Assembly: GCF_016924145.1 (NCBI RefSeq)
Contig: NZ_JAFFZO010000007.1
Span: 1 to 64,000 of the forward strand
Source: Amphritea pacifica
Lineage (GTDB): Bacteria; Pseudomonadota; Gammaproteobacteria; Pseudomonadales; Balneatricaceae
Reading direction: 5' to 3'
Length of the DNA stretch: 64,000 nucleotides
The first letter of the stretch is position 1. Every line of letters begins with the position of its first letter. Below the pieces are notes generated by a model. That model was not told the DNA's origin, searched no databases, and saw only the letters and a program-made list of their open reading frames with translations. Positions 1-8,454 of this stretch are shown in pieces. Made by a program: the position numbers and the translations under genes.

Positions 1-50
1 AGCTCAGCCTTTTCTTCTTCAGTAAGCACAATAGGGGTGGCAATTCGCAT
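1..50 (-). CDS. IS630-family transposase, N-terminal fragment (runs off left edge)
   Basis: On the minus strand an ATG at 50-48 opens a frame reading MRIATPIVLTEEEKAE before the window ends. This opening, a short hydrophobic strand then LTEEE, is typical of IS630-type transposases, whose N-terminal helix-turn-helix follows directly. Only about 16 codons are visible, so the family call rests on the start alone. The thiolase is the next gene, about 150 bp away. No inverted-repeat end could be fixed between them. Whether the element is complete cannot be judged from this window. Confidence 0.5.
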   Translation of the reverse strand, partial: MRIATPIVLTEEEKAE

Positions 51-143
51 GCGATAAGTCCGATTCTCTCAGGGTATTTGAGCTGAGGATACATTAAGAA
101 TCATCAAGAGTGAAACACTACACTAGCTACTTTCTCAGCTTTA

Positions 144-183
144 TTAAAAAAGGCCAACACATCTCTGCATCAGCCTTTTTTAA
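144..183. terminator. Bidirectional rho-independent terminator
   Basis: The arms TTAAAAAAGGC (144-154) and GCCTTTTTTAA (173-183) are perfectly complementary around an 18-nt loop, with A and T runs on either side. It sits just past the thiolase stop codon and would end the leftward liv/thiolase transcripts. It could also stop rightward transcription leaving the IS630-like element. Confidence 0.65.
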
Positions 184-196
184 ACACTCAACCGGT

Positions 197-1378
197 CTAT
201 AACATCTCAACCGCTACCGCTGTGGCTTCACCGCCACCGATACAGAGCGAAGCAACGCCCTTTTTCTTACCCTGGTTTTTCAGTGCGTAGAGTAGCGTGA
301 CCAGAATGCGGGAACCGGATGATCCGATGGGGTGACCCAGTGCACAGGCGCCGCCGTTGACGTTGACTTTTGACGCATCCAGCCCCAGTTCGCTGATCGC
401 CAGCATGGTAACGACGGCGAAGGCTTCGTTGATCTCATAGAGATCAACATCGTCTTTGCTCCAGCCTGCCCGGGTCAGTACTTTATCAATGGCACCGATC
501 GGCGCGATGGTAAACTCGGCGGGCAGTTGGGCATGGGTTGAATGGGCGACGATCCGTGCCAGCGGCTGTAAACCGCGTTTCTGTGCTTCGGATTCACGCA
601 TCAGCACCAGCGCCGAACCGCCATCGGAGATGGAGCTGGAGTTCGCTGCGGTGATGGTACCATCTTTTTTGAAAGCCGGTTTCAGCTGACGGATCTTATC
701 TTTTCGTGCATTGCCCGGCTGTTCATCGGTGTCAACCAGCGTGTCACCCTGACGGGTTTTCACCGTCACCGCGGCAATCTCATCTTTGAAAGCACCGCTC
801 TCGATTGCTGCCAGCGCCTTGTCCAGTGAGCCGATAGCGAAATCATCCATCGCCTCGCGGGTGACATTGAAATCATCGGCGCTCTTCTGGGCAAAACTCC
901 CCATCAGACCGCCTTCATAGGCGTCCTCCAGACCATCAAAGAACATATGATCGATCACCTGCTGGTGTCCCATGCGCATACCGGCACGGGCCTTCGGCAG
1001 CAGATAGGGTGACAGGCTCATGTTTTCCATCCCCCCGGCCACCATAATATCCACCTGCCCCGCTTTAAGCTGATCGTGTGCCAGCATCACCGCTTTCATG
1101 CCGGAGCCACACATCTTGTTGACGGTGGTTGCCCCGGAAGCATCGTGAATACCTGCAGCACGAGCCGCCTGACGGGCGGGTGCCTGTCCTAATCCAGCAG
1201 GCAAAACGCAGCCCATAATCACTTCATCAATATCACTGCCCTGAAGAGCAGCACGTTCAAGCGCTGCTTTAATCGCCGTAGCGCACAGATCGGGTGAACG
1301 CACTTCGCTTAATGCGCCCATCATGCCCCCCATGGGTGTTCGGGCAGCACTGACAATTACCACTGAATCCTGACTCAT
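197..1378 (-). CDS. Acetyl-CoA C-acetyltransferase (thiolase II family)
   Basis: Biosynthetic-type thiolase that interconverts two acetyl-CoA and acetoacetyl-CoA. The protein is 393 residues, normal for the family. All three catalytic signatures are present: the nucleophilic cysteine in NKMCGSGMK near residue 90, the histidine in GHPIGSSGSRI, and the second cysteine in CIGGGEATA near the C-terminus. The start was placed at the MSQDSVV methionine because GGAGAG lies just upstream; eight more codons could be read from an earlier start. It is last in the leftward liv gene row but lies behind a terminator, so it may have its own promoter or depend on read-through. Next to the liu operon, it fits cleavage of the acetoacetyl-CoA derived from leucine. 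Confidence 0.9.
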   Translation of the reverse strand: MSQDSVVIVSAARTPMGGMMGALSEVRSPDLCATAIKAALERAALQGSDIDEVIMGCVLPAGLGQAPARQAARAAGIHDASGATTVNKMCGSGMKAVMLAHDQLKAGQVDIMVAGGMENMSLSPYLLPKARAGMRMGHQQVIDHMFFDGLEDAYEGGLMGSFAQKSADDFNVTREAMDDFAIGSLDKALAAIESGAFKDEIAAVTVKTRQGDTLVDTDEQPGNARKDKIRQLKPAFKKDGTITAANSSSISDGGSALVLMRESEAQKRGLQPLARIVAHSTHAQLPAEFTIAPIGAIDKVLTRAGWSKDDVDLYEINEAFAVVTMLAISELGLDASKVNVNGGACALGHPIGSSGSRILVTLLYALKNQGKKKGVASLCIGGGEATAVAVEML

Positions 1379-1420
1379 ATCTCTCTCCAAACCCACCAAC
1401 ATGTTACTGAATGGGATAAC

Positions 1421-1446
1421 TAAAAAGGACGCAGATAGCGTCCCTT
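1421..1446 (-). terminator. Rho-independent terminator between livM and the thiolase gene
   Basis: Read leftward, the stem GGACGC/GCGTCC has a 5-nt loop (AGATA on the plus strand) and is followed by five T residues. It separates the transporter genes from the thiolase and suggests reduced or separate expression of the latter. Confidence 0.6.
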
Positions 1447-1462
1447 TCCGACTTAATAATAG

Positions 1463-2392
1463 TTAACCGAAGTTCTTTTTAACCAGTTTCTGGAACTCAC
1501 CCACAATACCGCTACGGAATGCCAGTACACAGACGATAAAGATGATGCCCATAATAATGTGGATATAGTTACCCAGCTCACCGCCGGACAGCATATTCTG
1601 AATCGAGATCACCACACCGGCACCCACCAGCGGCCCGAAGATGGTACCCATACCGCCCAGCAGGGTCATCAGCACCACTTCGCCGGACATATGCCAGTGG
1701 ACATCGGTCAGTGACGCCAGCTGGAATACCAGCGTTTTTGTGGAACCCGCCAGACCTGCGAGTGCCGAGGAGATAATAAAGGCCACCCACTTGTAATCAT
1801 TGACGTTGTAACCCAGCGATACAGCACGGGGCTCATTCTCCCGGATCGCTTTGAGAATCTGTCCAAACGGTGAGTGTACCGTGCGCTGCACCAGCCAGAA
1901 CCCGAAGATAAAGATCGCCAGCACAAAGTAATACATGGCAAAGTTATCATTCAGATCGATCAGGCCAAACAACTCTCCACGGGGTACGCCCTGCAAGCCA
2001 TCTTCACCGCCGGTAAAGGGCGCCTGCAGGTAGAAGAAGAACGCCAGCTGCGCCAGCGCCAGGGTTACCATCGCAAAGTAGATCCCCTCACGCTTAACCG
2101 CCAGCTTGCCGTAAACAGCACCCAGCAGCCCGGCCCCCAGAGTACCCGCCAGAATCCCCAGCTCCGGCGTCAGCCCGGTGTGCAACATCAGGTAGCCGGT
2201 GATATATCCGCCGGTCCCGAGAAACACCGCATGACCAAAGGACAGCAAGCCAACAAAGCCCAGCAACAGGTTGAAAGCACAGGCAAACAGCGCGAAACAC
2301 AGCAGTTTCATCAGAAATACCGGATAGACAATACTCGGTGCCACCAGTGCTATGACGATCAGAAACAGATAGAGCTTATTCATTTTTATCAT
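1463..2392 (-). CDS. livM: Branched-chain amino acid ABC transporter permease LivM
   Basis: Inner-membrane permease that pairs with LivH to form the channel of a high-affinity branched-chain amino acid importer. The 309-residue protein is almost all hydrophobic helices. It has the LivM-type segments NLLLGFVGLLSFGHA, near residue 40, and the coupling region ALAGLAGSTK with GGMGTIFGPLVGA towards the C-terminus, which contact the ATPases. The first ATG has GGAG nine bases upstream. The gene follows livH by 24 bp. Relatives in this family also carry amides or urea, so the substrate is inferred from the divergent leucine degradation operon. Confidence 0.9.
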   Translation of the reverse strand: MIKMNKLYLFLIVIALVAPSIVYPVFLMKLLCFALFACAFNLLLGFVGLLSFGHAVFLGTGGYITGYLMLHTGLTPELGILAGTLGAGLLGAVYGKLAVKREGIYFAMVTLALAQLAFFFYLQAPFTGGEDGLQGVPRGELFGLIDLNDNFAMYYFVLAIFIFGFWLVQRTVHSPFGQILKAIRENEPRAVSLGYNVNDYKWVAFIISSALAGLAGSTKTLVFQLASLTDVHWHMSGEVVLMTLLGGMGTIFGPLVGAGVVISIQNMLSGGELGNYIHIIMGIIFIVCVLAFRSGIVGEFQKLVKKNFG

Positions 2393-2416
2393 GTCATTTA
2401 TCTCCTGCCAGATGGC

Positions 2417-3304
2417 TCAGGCCTCTTTACCAAACAGACCGGCCGGCTTAACCAACAGCACGATCACCATAAACAGGAAGATGACGGTAGTGGATGCTTC
2501 CGGATAGAAAAACTTCGTCAGCCCTTCAACGACCCCCATCATCAGACCGGTCAGAATCGCTCCACCAATAGAGCCCATTCCGCCGATAACCACAATGGCA
2601 AACACCACGATCAGAATATTGGAGCCCATCTCCGGACTCACGGAATACACCGGCGCCGCCAGCACCCCGGCAAAAGCGGCCAGCGCCACGCCAAAACCGA
2701 AGGTCAGCGTGGTGATCAGCGGCACATTGATACCGAAGCCCTGCATCAGCTGAGGATTCTCCGTGCCCGCCCGCAGATAAGCCCCCAGCTTGGTTTTTTC
2801 AATCACCCACCAGGTGCTGAAGCAGACCACCAGCGAGCTGACGATAATCCAGGCTCGGTAGTTTGGCAGGTACATAAACGGCAACTTGGTACCGCCTTTC
2901 AGTTCAGTCGGAATCTGATAAGGCAAACCGGAAGAGCCATAGAAATGGGTAAACAGCCCCTGTAGCACCAGCGCCACCCCAAAGGTCAGCAACAGACTGT
3001 AGAGGTGATCCTCATTGGCAATGGGACGCACCAGAAAACGCTCCATCAGGATCGCCAGAACACCAACCGCCAGTGGCACCAGCAGCAGCGCCCACCAGTA
3101 GTTGATGCCCATATAATTGAGAGCCATCCAGGCAAAGAATGCGCCGAGCATATACATCGCGCCCTGCGCGAAGTTTATGATTTTTAACAGACCAAAAATA
3201 ATCGCCAGACCGAGACTCAGCAGCGCATAGAATGAGCCATTGATCAGCCCCACCAGCAGCTGTCCCGACAGCGCAAACAGATTTATACCAAATATCGTCG
3301 CCAT
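2417..3304 (-). CDS. livH: Branched-chain amino acid ABC transporter permease LivH
   Basis: Second inner-membrane permease of the Liv importer. The polytopic protein carries the LivH pattern GSFYALLSLGLAIIFGLLKIINFAQG near its N-terminus (split here only by family convention) and VIGGMGSIGGAILTG as the ATPase coupling segment. The ATG at 3304 gives 295 residues, the usual length. A TTG 48 bases upstream would add 16 residues with no family precedent. It lies 163 bp downstream of the binding-protein gene, behind a stable hairpin, as often seen where a periplasmic binding protein is made in excess over its permeases. Confidence 0.88.
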   Translation of the reverse strand: MATIFGINLFALSGQLLVGLINGSFYALLSLGLAIIFGLLKIINFAQGAMYMLGAFFAWMALNYMGINYWWALLLVPLAVGVLAILMERFLVRPIANEDHLYSLLLTFGVALVLQGLFTHFYGSSGLPYQIPTELKGGTKLPFMYLPNYRAWIIVSSLVVCFSTWWVIEKTKLGAYLRAGTENPQLMQGFGINVPLITTLTFGFGVALAAFAGVLAAPVYSVSPEMGSNILIVVFAIVVIGGMGSIGGAILTGLMMGVVEGLTKFFYPEASTTVIFLFMVIVLLVKPAGLFGKEA

Positions 3305-3411
3305 AACATCACCCAGAGAAGCAAAGATGGTGTATGCAACCGCCCCCTTCAAGCCGATTGCATACAGTCCTTTCAGACTATCTTTTCAAACTAACTTCTT
3401 ATGAAAAGACC

Positions 3412-3443
3412 GGAGGGTATGCAGCAGCACTGCACCGCCCTCC
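3412..3443 (-). terminator. Intergenic stem-loop between livK and livH
   Basis: GGAGGG (3412-3417) pairs with CCCTCC (3438-3443), and an inner GCAG/CTGC stem extends the structure. No T-run follows, so it is less likely a full terminator than an RNA-stabilising or attenuating hairpin that lets livK mRNA exceed the permease message. Confidence 0.45.
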
Positions 3444-3467
3444 TGATTTCAGGCTCTTGCTTAAGAA

Positions 3468-4670
3468 TTACTTGAAATCACACTCAGGCAGCATCGGATT
3501 AAACGCTACATCACCTGGAATAGTCGCTTCGATGTTGTAGATATCATCGGCAGACTGACGGCTTGCGGCATCTTTGATGCTCACCAGCAGCATATCGTGG
3601 ACCATCCGGCCATCGTTACGCAGGTAGGCGTTACGGGCAAAGAAATCATCCGGCTTAGAGGCCTTCATCTGCTTCATAACCGCATCGGATTCATCCGTAC
3701 CCGCCGCTTTAACAGCATTCAGGTAGTGCATGGTCATAGAGTAAGCACCGGCGTGTGGCATGGCAGGGATAGAACCGTGACGCGCTTTAAACCGGGCAGA
3801 CCATTCGCGGGTCTGGTCATCCATATCCCAGTAGAAGCCAGTGGTCGCCTTCATGCCTGCAGCGATAGCAGGGTCTAGTGCCTGAGCGTTAGGGGTGAAT
3901 ACCAGCAAGCCAGCAACATCAGTGGTTTCAGTCAGACCAAACTCTGCTGCGGTTTTCAGCGAGTTAACGAAGTCAGTACCGGCGTTTGCCAGACCAACGA
4001 CATCAGCGCCAGACGCCTGTGCCTGCAGAACATAAGAGGAGAAGTCAGTGGTGCCCAACGGTGCACGCACCGCTCCGACCACTTCACCGCCGCTGGATTC
4101 GATAACCTTCGTGGCAATCCCTTCCAGGGCGTGACCAAACGCATAGTCAGCGGTAATGAAGAACCACTTCTTCTTGCCGGATTCAACCATCGGCTTAACG
4201 GTACCGTTTGCCAGTGCCGCGACGTTATAGGTCCAGTGTGCATTGTAGGGAGAACAGGCTTTGGTGGTGAAAGCATTACTGGCAGAGGCCGAGATCAGGG
4301 CGATCTTCTTAGCGTCGGTCAGCACTTTAGTCACGGCACCTGTTACCGATGAAGCCACCAGACCGGTTACTACATCAACATTCTCATCCTCGATCCACTG
4401 ACGCACTTTCGCAGAGCCCACATCCGGCTTGTTCTGGTCATCAGCGCTAACAATCTCGATCGGCTTACCGAGCACGGTGCCGCCAAAATCTTCGACCGCC
4501 ATCTCGACGGCGGTAACACAGCCCTGGCCACAGATATCAGCATATACGCCGCCCATATCCGCCAGTACACCGATTTTAACCACATCGTTAGAGATGCCTT
4601 CGGCCTGAACACCGGTGGCTGCGGCCACGCTCATCGCTACAGCCAGTAGGGTCTTCTTCATTGCTTTCAT
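3468..4670 (-). CDS. livK: Branched-chain amino acid-type ABC transporter substrate-binding protein
   Basis: Periplasmic binding protein of the Liv type (periplasmic-binding-protein type I fold). The chosen start (MKAMKKTLLAVAMSV) has AGGAG nine bases upstream and gives a classic signal peptide cleaved after VQA. An earlier in-frame start would put 15 polar residues before the signal and was rejected. The mature chain opens with the family pattern VVKIGVLADMGG and contains about 375 residues. The gene lies between the two ATPases and the two permeases, an unusual order since the binding protein is often first. The exact ligand (leucine, another branched-chain amino acid or an amide) cannot be read from sequence. 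Confidence 0.85.
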   Translation of the reverse strand: MKAMKKTLLAVAMSVAAATGVQAEGISNDVVKIGVLADMGGVYADICGQGCVTAVEMAVEDFGGTVLGKPIEIVSADDQNKPDVGSAKVRQWIEDENVDVVTGLVASSVTGAVTKVLTDAKKIALISASASNAFTTKACSPYNAHWTYNVAALANGTVKPMVESGKKKWFFITADYAFGHALEGIATKVIESSGGEVVGAVRAPLGTTDFSSYVLQAQASGADVVGLANAGTDFVNSLKTAAEFGLTETTDVAGLLVFTPNAQALDPAIAAGMKATTGFYWDMDDQTREWSARFKARHGSIPAMPHAGAYSMTMHYLNAVKAAGTDESDAVMKQMKASKPDDFFARNAYLRNDGRMVHDMLLVSIKDAASRQSADDIYNIEATIPGDVAFNPMLPECDFK

Positions 4671-4751
4671 TTTGTCACTCCTGCTTGAGAACTTGTTATT
4701 TTTATCGAACTTCATGATTAGAGCTTTTTTACTACAACGCGTTTTCGGGCT

Positions 4752-5462
4752 TCAGACGCCCAGGTAGGTATTCAACAGTTCCGTTTTTGCTTCCAGCTCA
4801 TGCTTCTGAACCTCTTCTACGATATGACCATGTTCCATAACATAGTGACGATCAGCGATAGGCGCAGCAAAACGGAAGTTCTGTTCAACCAGCAAAACTG
4901 TCAGGCCCCGCTCCTTGAGCATCACCAGAACCTCAGCCAGTTTTTGCACAATGACCGGAGCCAGCCCCTCTGTAATCTCATCGAGTAACAGAATATTTGC
5001 ACCGGTTCGCAGAATTCGGGCCATCGCCAGCATCTGCTGCTCCCCGCCTGAGAGGCGGGTCCCCTGGCTATAACGGCGTTCAGCCAGGTTGGGGAAAATG
5101 TCATAGATCTCTTCAACGCTCATGCCATCAGAGCGAACGTTAGGCGGCAGCATCAGGTTCTCTTCCACATTCAGACTGGAGAAAATCCCCCGTTCTTCAG
5201 GGCAGTACCCCACCCCCAGATGGGCGATCTTATGGGCTGCCATGCCGATGGTCTCATTACCATTGATATTGATCTTACCGGTGCGGCGCCCCACCATATT
5301 CATAATCGCTTTCAGCGTGGTTGACCGGCCTGCGCCATTACGTCCCAGCAGAGTGACCAGTTCTCCCTGCATAATGGTCATATCGATACCATGGAGAATA
5401 TGTGACTCGCCATAGTAGGCATGCAGATCACTGATACGCAGCTTTTCACCTGTTGTGCTCAT
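4752..5462 (-). CDS. livF: Branched-chain amino acid ABC transporter ATPase LivF, Walker A Lys replaced by Arg
   Basis: Cytoplasmic ATPase subunit, 236 residues, the usual LivF size. The Walker A motif at residues 40-48 reads GRNGAGRST, with Arg46 (codon CGG) where the phosphate-binding lysine normally sits. The other ATPase motifs are intact: the signature LSGGEQQM, Walker B ILLLDE followed by ITEGLAP, and the switch histidine region near VEQN. The gene overlaps the end of livG by four bases, so the two are translationally coupled. LivG keeps a normal lysine, so the transporter has one canonical and one altered nucleotide site. An arginine variant occurs in some LivF-like ATPases as far as I recall, so the change may mark a subclade rather than damage. 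Confidence 0.88.
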   Translation of the reverse strand: MSTTGEKLRISDLHAYYGESHILHGIDMTIMQGELVTLLGRNGAGRSTTLKAIMNMVGRRTGKININGNETIGMAAHKIAHLGVGYCPEERGIFSSLNVEENLMLPPNVRSDGMSVEEIYDIFPNLAERRYSQGTRLSGGEQQMLAMARILRTGANILLLDEITEGLAPVIVQKLAEVLVMLKERGLTVLLVEQNFRFAAPIADRHYVMEHGHIVEEVQKHELEAKTELLNTYLGV

Positions 5463-6283
5463 GCAACGTCCTCCTTCTTCGCAGCATTCGCGGCAGCGGT
5501 TTCTGCAGCGATGGCATTCGCCACCTCGTCATCCGCTTCAACCCCCATATAGGCTTCACGGACACGCGGATCCTGAGACACGGTTGCATAGTCGCCCTCG
5601 GTAAGAATGGCGCCTCGTTGTAATACGGTAATCTTGTCGGCCAGCTGAGCCACCACATGCAGGTTATGCTCAACCATCAGAATGGTGCGGTTAGCCGAGA
5701 CTTTTTTAATCAGATCGGCCACCACACTGACATCTTCATGGCCCATGCCCTGGGTCGGTTCATCCAGCAGCAACATCTCAGGGTCCAGCGCTAAAGTGGT
5801 AGCGATCTCCAGCGCGCGTTTGCGACCATAGGGCAGATCGACAGTGACCGTGTTGGCGTAGCCTTTCAGCCCCACCTCATCCAGCAGTTCAAGAGCCCGG
5901 GCATCGAGTTTTTGCAAAACCTTTTCCGACTTCCAGAAATGAAAGCTGTTGCCCTCTTTTCGCTGCAGGGCGATACGCACGTTCTCAAGCACTGAGAGGT
6001 GTGGGAACACCGCCGAGATCTGAAATGAACGCACTATCCCTTTTCGGGCGATCGCGGCGGACTTCAGATAGGTGATATCTTCACCGTTGTAGAGAATAGT
6101 GCCACGGGAGGGTGTCAGAAATTTCGTCAGCAGATTAAATACCGTTGTCTTACCGGCACCATTAGGGCCGATCAGCGCGTGTATTGTTCCCCGCTCAACC
6201 TGAAGATTTACATCGTCAACGGCAGTAAAGCCCTTGAATTCCTTAACCAGATTTCTGGTCTCGAGAACATAGTCGGCACTCAT
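5459..6283 (-). CDS. livG: Branched-chain amino acid ABC transporter ATPase LivG
   Basis: First gene of the leftward transporter operon. It encodes the second ATPase, with Walker A GPNGAGKTT near residue 38, the LivG-type insertion between Walker A and signature, a signature region reading LPYGRKRALEIA, and Walker B MLLLDEPTQGMG. At 274 residues it is slightly longer than typical because of a C-terminal tail rich in Ala, Glu and Lys, which looks flexible. The signature has LPYGRKR rather than LSGGQ, the usual LivG variant (L-x-YG-x-QR). The gene faces liuR across a 288-bp divergent regulatory region. Confidence 0.9.
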   Translation of the reverse strand: MSADYVLETRNLVKEFKGFTAVDDVNLQVERGTIHALIGPNGAGKTTVFNLLTKFLTPSRGTILYNGEDITYLKSAAIARKGIVRSFQISAVFPHLSVLENVRIALQRKEGNSFHFWKSEKVLQKLDARALELLDEVGLKGYANTVTVDLPYGRKRALEIATTLALDPEMLLLDEPTQGMGHEDVSVVADLIKKVSANRTILMVEHNLHVVAQLADKITVLQRGAILTEGDYATVSQDPRVREAYMGVEADDEVANAIAAETAAANAAKKEDVA

Positions 6284-6571
6284 TAAGAAGCAGCCTCACT
6301 TATATTTGTTTTTATTATCAGATGGGCAACCACAACCACGTTGTCCATGTCAGCCTTGCAGCCAAGTTAGCAATTTCCCCTACAGGTTAACAAGTACTAC
6401 TTTAGTATAATAATAAGTGCCTGCTTATGTAGATAACGAAATTTATTACTACATATCAATGACTTAAAAACAATCCTACGAAATGTAACATTCCGGCAAA
6501 TTAAAAAAACACACTTTACGTTTACGTAAACTTCCGCTACATTAAATCCCATAAGCGTCAGGAAGCAGATT
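6284..6571. promoter_or_regulatory. Divergent liv/liu regulatory region, AT-rich
   Basis: No gene is seen in this stretch, which must carry promoters for both operons. A leftward promoter is plausible around 6400 (minus-strand TATACT within ATTATTATACTAAAG). A short inverted repeat ACAAC-CAC-GTTGT lies at 6334-6346 and could be an operator for the transporter. The rightward promoter and LiuR site are listed separately. Uptake and degradation of the same amino acid may thus share regulation here, although only one LiuR-like palindrome was found. Confidence 0.5.
6515..6530 (+). promoter_or_regulatory. Probable LiuR operator overlapping the liu promoter
   Basis: TTTACGTTTACGTAAA is a perfect inverted repeat, arms TTTACGT and ACGTAAA separated by TT. 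It resembles the known LiuR motif of gammaproteobacteria, recalled rather than searched. The left arm could serve as a -35 (TTTACG) with TACATT at 6538-6543 as -10, 17 bp apart. The palindrome then fills the spacer, the typical MerR-family position. It ends about 40 bp before liuR. Confidence 0.75.
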
Positions 6572-6967
6572 ATGAACACACGTACTTTTTCTATCAGTGA
6601 GCTGGCAAGTGAGTTTGATGTCACCACACGCAGCATCCGCTTTTATGAAGACCAGCAGTTGCTCTTCCCCACCCGCCGTGGGCAAACACGCATCTACAGT
6701 GCCCAGGACAGAGTGCGGTTGAAGTTGATTCTCAGGGGCAAGCGGCTGGGCTTTTCGCTGGCGGAAACCCGGGAGCTGTTTGCCCTGTGGGATGAAACCC
6801 CGACCGGCAGTATGAAACAGCTGCAGTTGCTGATGGCTAAAATTGAAGAAAAGAAAGCAGCCCTTGAACAGCAGTTAAATGATATCGCCATGCTTCAGCT
6901 GGAACTGGACAGCGCAGAGAGTCGCTGCCGCGAAGCGATGGCTGATCTGACGGAGAAAACGCTCTAG
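6572..6967 (+). CDS. liuR: LiuR, MerR-family regulator of leucine degradation
   Basis: A 131-residue MerR-type regulator. The N-terminus holds the winged helix-turn-helix (SISELASEFDVTTRSIRFYEDQ, of which the RFYE motif is diagnostic), then the RIY second wing. A long coiled-coil dimer helix follows over roughly residues 80-125. There are no clustered cysteines at the C-terminus, which argues against a metal sensor. It heads the liu operon and is preceded by AGGAAG. In this family LiuR represses the isovalerate/leucine genes until a pathway acyl-CoA accumulates; the ligand here is an inference. Confidence 0.85.
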   Translation: MNTRTFSISELASEFDVTTRSIRFYEDQQLLFPTRRGQTRIYSAQDRVRLKLILRGKRLGFSLAETRELFALWDETPTGSMKQLQLLMAKIEEKKAALEQQLNDIAMLQLELDSAESRCREAMADLTEKTL

Positions 6968-7104
6968 ACCGCCTTAGCAATACGACAGGTTGGCGGAGAA
7001 AGATTGATCAATAACGAAGTAACAACAATAAACACAAACCGGAGACGAAACCGGCAGCGACAACAAAGCTGCCCTATCGACTCCTTAAGCCAGGTGGACA
7101 GAAA

Positions 7105-8271
7105 ATGATTGCACAGTACAGCTCACTTAATTTCGGACTCGGCGAAACTCTGGATATGCTGCGGGAGCAGATTAACAGTTTTGCTGCACGGGAGATCGCT
7201 CCCCGCGCCGAGCAGATCGATCATGATAATGAGTTCCCCAACGATCTGTGGCGCAAATTCGGTGATATGGGTCTGCTGGGTATTACGGTTAAAGAGGAGT
7301 ACGGCGGTGTTGAGATGGGTTATCTGGCACACATGATCGCGATGGAAGAGATCAGCCGTGCTTCAGCCTCTGTTGGCCTCTCTTACGGTGCCCACTCTAA
7401 CCTCTGTGTTAATCAGATCCACCGCAATGGTACCCATGAGCAAAAGCTCAAATACCTGCCAAAACTGATCAGCGGCGAACATATCGGCGCGCTGGCGATG
7501 TCTGAGCCGAATGCCGGTTCCGATGTGGTTTCAATGAAACTGACGGCTCGCGACAACGGTGACCACTACCTGCTCAATGGCAACAAAATGTGGATCACCA
7601 ACGGTCCTGATGCCAACACCTATGTTATCTATGCCAAGACCGATCTGACTGCCGGACCTAAAGGGATCACCGCTTTTATTGTTGAACGTGATTATCCTGG
7701 CTTCTCCCGTCATCAGAAACTGGACAAGCTGGGGATGCGCGGCTCCAACACCTGCGAACTGGTGTTCCAGGATTGCCCGGTGCCTAAAGAGAATATTCTT
7801 GGCGAACTGAACGGTGGCGTTAAAGTACTGATGTCGGGTCTGGACTATGAGCGTCTGGTGCTGGCCGGTGGCCCACTGGGTATCATGCAGGCGGCCATGG
7901 ATATCACCATCCCTTATACCCGCGACCGGGTACAGTTTGGCAAAGCGATCGGTGAGTTCGAAATGGTACAGGGCAAAGTGGCCGATATGTACACGCTGAT
8001 GAACGCCTCCAAGTCCTATGCTTACACCGTTGCCAATGCTGCGATGCGTGGTGAAACTTCCCGTAAAGACTGTGCAGCCGTCATCCTCTATACCGCAGAG
8101 ATGGCCACCAGGATTGCCCTGGATGCGATCCAGCTGCTCGGCGGCAATGGCTATATTAACGAGTTCCCCACCGGTCGCCTGCTGCGCGATGCGAAACTCT
8201 ATGAGATCGGTGCCGGTACATCGGAGATCCGCCGGATGCTGATCGGTCGTGAGCTGTTCCTGAATAAGTAA
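7105..8271 (+). CDS. liuA: Isovaleryl-CoA dehydrogenase
   Basis: FAD-dependent acyl-CoA dehydrogenase, converting isovaleryl-CoA to 3-methylcrotonyl-CoA, the first committed step of the leucine pathway. The 388-residue protein shows the family signatures [11 protein letters not shown] (about 131-141) and the C-terminal [13 protein letters not shown]. The catalytic base is at Glu249 in the [10 protein letters not shown] segment. Placement of the glutamate in this helix, not in the C-terminal loop used by short-chain dehydrogenases, is characteristic of isovaleryl-CoA dehydrogenase. An AGGTGG precedes the start. It lies 137 bp after liuR and 183 bp before liuB. Confidence 0.93.
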   Translation: MIAQYSSLNFGLGETLDMLREQINSFAAREIAPRAEQIDHDNEFPNDLWRKFGDMGLLGITVKEEYGGVEMGYLAHMIAMEEISRASASVGLSYGAHSNLCVNQIHRNGTHEQKLKYLPKLISGEHIGALAMSEPNAGSDVVSMKLTARDNGDHYLLNGNKMWITNGPDANTYVIYAKTDLTAGPKGITAFIVERDYPGFSRHQKLDKLGMRGSNTCELVFQDCPVPKENILGELNGGVKVLMSGLDYERLVLAGGPLGIMQAAMDITIPYTRDRVQFGKAIGEFEMVQGKVADMYTLMNASKSYAYTVANAAMRGETSRKDCAAVILYTAEMATRIALDAIQLLGGNGYINEFPTGRLLRDAKLYEIGAGTSEIRRMLIGRELFLNK

Positions 8272-8454
8272 ACCCGTTTTCCATCAGTGGACTTTATGGG
8301 GAATGGTGTTCTGCACCTCCCCTCTTTTTCACTGTGAATCATGACGAATTCAGACAAGGCGTTTTTTGAGCATTGATCGGGCAGTTGTTATGGGTAAACA
8401 CTCTATCCAACTGTTCTGAGAGAAGCATTAACGAGTGACGCCGGAGAGAAAGCA
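8272..8454. other. liuA-liuB intergenic stretch without a gene
   Basis: This 183-bp gap inside the liu operon has no coding signal and no second LiuR-like palindrome. No clear terminator was found. GGAGAG just before liuB is its ribosome binding site. Confidence 0.5.

Noticed and set aside
1874-2965. Long open frame (363 codons) on the plus strand opposite livM and livH
   Set aside because: Low-complexity Gln/His-rich translation, no domain and no ribosome site; the opposite strand encodes clear LivM and LivH proteins.
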